Shown one piece after another: positions 4,853-5,950 of a stretch of DNA of 5,950 nt. Position 1 is the stretch's first letter; the number at the start of each line of letters is the position of its first letter. The translations under genes and the position numbers were made by a program. Source of the DNA: Bacteroidales bacterium UBA4070 (lineage in GTDB: Bacteria > Bacteroidota > Bacteroidia > Bacteroidales > VadinHA17); assembly GCA_002383485.1 (NCBI GenBank), contig DFYY01000034.1, forward strand, positions 4,577-10,526, in the 5' to 3' direction. Under the pieces are notes generated by a model. That model was given only the letters and a program-made list of their open reading frames with translations, was not told where the DNA came from and did not search any database.

Positions 4853-5950
4853 ATGTCATCAATGCCACTTGTTTACAAGATTGCGCTTGGCATGATACCG
4901 GGGGTAGGCGACATTACCGCCAGGAAGCTGGTATCATACACAGGCAGCGTGGAGGCTGTCTTTAACGAATCATTCCGCAACCTGATGCGGATCCCGGGCA
5001 TAGGGGAGGCCATTGCCTCAGTTGTCGCCGGACATGAATACCTTCCTGCCGCAGAGCGGGAGGCGGATTTTGTCGAAAGAAACAAGATCAGGGTATTCTT
5101 TTACCAGGATGACGACTACCCGCTGCGTCTTCGCCAGTGCGAGGACTCGCCCGTTACGTTCTACATGCGCGGCACTGCAGACCTCGATGCACCGATGATC
5201 CTCAGCATCGTCGGGACACGCCATGCCACACTGCGGGGCCGCGAGCTGTGCCAGAAGATGGTGGCAGGGCTGGCGGAACACTTTCCTGACCTGATCATAG
5301 TCAGCGGACTGGCTTACGGTGTGGATATAACGGCCCACCGTGCGGCGCTCGATGCAGGTCTCCCCACCGTGGCAGTGCTGGGTCACGGCCTTAAAACGCT
5401 CTATCCCTCCGTGCATGCCGGCACTGCCAGGGCGATGCTGGAAGGAGGCGGACTGATAACTGATTTCTCCTCGGCTACCCTTCCGGAAAGAAACAACTTC
5501 ATCAGGCGTAACCGCATTATTGCAGGCATCTCGGATGCCACATTGATAGTGGAATCCGGAATTAAAGGAGGCGCTCTCATAACAGCTGACATCGCTGCAT
5601 CCTACAATCGCGATGTGATGGCCGTTCCGGGCCGTCCCGGCGATGAATGGTCTGCCGGGTGCAATGCGCTGATAAGATGCAACAAGGCTGCTCTTGTCGA
5701 GAAGCCCGGTGATATCGAATACATGCTCGGATGGAAGCCGGCCGCACTGACGGCCCCGGTGCAGCCCACACTCTTCACGGCCATAACTGAAAATGAGAAA
5801 AAGGTCTGTGATGCTCTTAGGAGCGAAGGGGGTCTGACAATTGACATCCTGTCACGGATGCTTGAGATACCGGTATACAGACTCTCGACCACGCTGCTCC
5901 AGATGGAGCTTGCCGGGATGATCACACCCTGCCCTGGCAATGTATACAGG
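4853..5950 (+). CDS. dprA: DNA-processing protein DprA/Smf (3' end beyond window)
   Basis: An open frame of 366 codons with no stop before the window edge. DprA binds incoming single-stranded DNA during natural transformation and loads RecA onto it. An N-terminal helix-hairpin-helix-like region is at about 1-60 (IPGVGDITARKL, IPGIGEAIA). The Rossmann-like core follows, with SIVGTRHATLRG (118-129), VSGLAYGVDITAHRAALDAG (150-169), the DNA-binding signature RNNFIRRNRIIAG (213-225), KGGALITA (238-245) and VPGRPGDEWSAGCN (258-271). From about 305 a winged-helix (DML1-like) domain begins (TIDILSRMLEIPVYRLSTTL). The usual length is about 360-380 residues, so only a few residues are probably missing. 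The ATG at 4853 gives the normal family N-terminus; a second ATG at 4862 is possible. It is divergent from tatD. dprA is also kept in species not known to be transformable. Confidence 0.96.
   Translation, partial: MSSMPLVYKIALGMIPGVGDITARKLVSYTGSVEAVFNESFRNLMRIPGIGEAIASVVAGHEYLPAAEREADFVERNKIRVFFYQDDDYPLRLRQCEDSPVTFYMRGTADLDAPMILSIVGTRHATLRGRELCQKMVAGLAEHFPDLIIVSGLAYGVDITAHRAALDAGLPTVAVLGHGLKTLYPSVHAGTARAMLEGGGLITDFSSATLPERNNFIRRNRIIAGISDATLIVESGIKGGALITADIAASYNRDVMAVPGRPGDEWSAGCNALIRCNKAALVEKPGDIEYMLGWKPAALTAPVQPTLFTAITENEKKVCDALRSEGGLTIDILSRMLEIPVYRLSTTLLQMELAGMITPCPGNVYR

Noticed and set aside
4873..5940. Several minus-strand open frames opposite dprA
   Set aside because: They have no recognisable domains and lie opposite a complete, motif-rich dprA frame; they are by-products of its G+C-rich codon use.

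Overview
The window looks like chromosomal DNA of a moderate-GC member of the Bacteroidota, most likely of the order Bacteroidales. Four things suggest this: an exbB - membrane protein - exbD - exbD gene order, an ExbB with a cleavable signal peptide, almost no Shine-Dalgarno sequences, and a promoter ahead of exbB that fits the TTG / TAnnTTTG pattern described for the Bacteroides primary sigma factor. Everything except one gene is read from the minus strand.

Left part (48-2397, minus): a compact four-gene operon for a TonB-type energy-transducing motor. In transcription order it holds exbB (1618-2397), an unnamed four-helix membrane protein (1150-1611), a first exbD (530-1111) and a second exbD (48-530). 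The ExbB/ExbD complex uses the proton gradient to drive TonB-dependent outer-membrane transport. The last two genes overlap by one base (TAATG).

Middle (2398-2893): about 365 bases with no protein gene separate exbB from a tRNA-Ser(GGA) on the minus strand. This stretch holds the exbB promoter, three copies of a 25-nt hairpin-forming repeat, and a 126-bp imperfect palindrome. One end of the palindrome touches the 3' end of the tRNA, and its tRNA-proximal half forms a convincing terminator for the tRNA. This is the least ordinary DNA in the window.

Right part (2894-5950): a two-gene minus-strand unit, tatD (TatD-family metal-dependent hydrolase) then ansA (cytoplasmic type I L-asparaginase), with 4 nt between them. 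Divergent from it on the plus strand is dprA, the DNA-processing protein that loads RecA on incoming single-stranded DNA; it runs off the right edge. The 158-bp divergent intergenic region holds a perfect 17-bp dyad and a run of four G-tracts with single-T loops, a textbook G-quadruplex motif.

No new multi-gene system is evident. The genes belong to known families, and the points of interest lie in the intergenic architecture, the unnamed Exb-operon membrane protein, and a mismatch in the tRNA anticodon stem.
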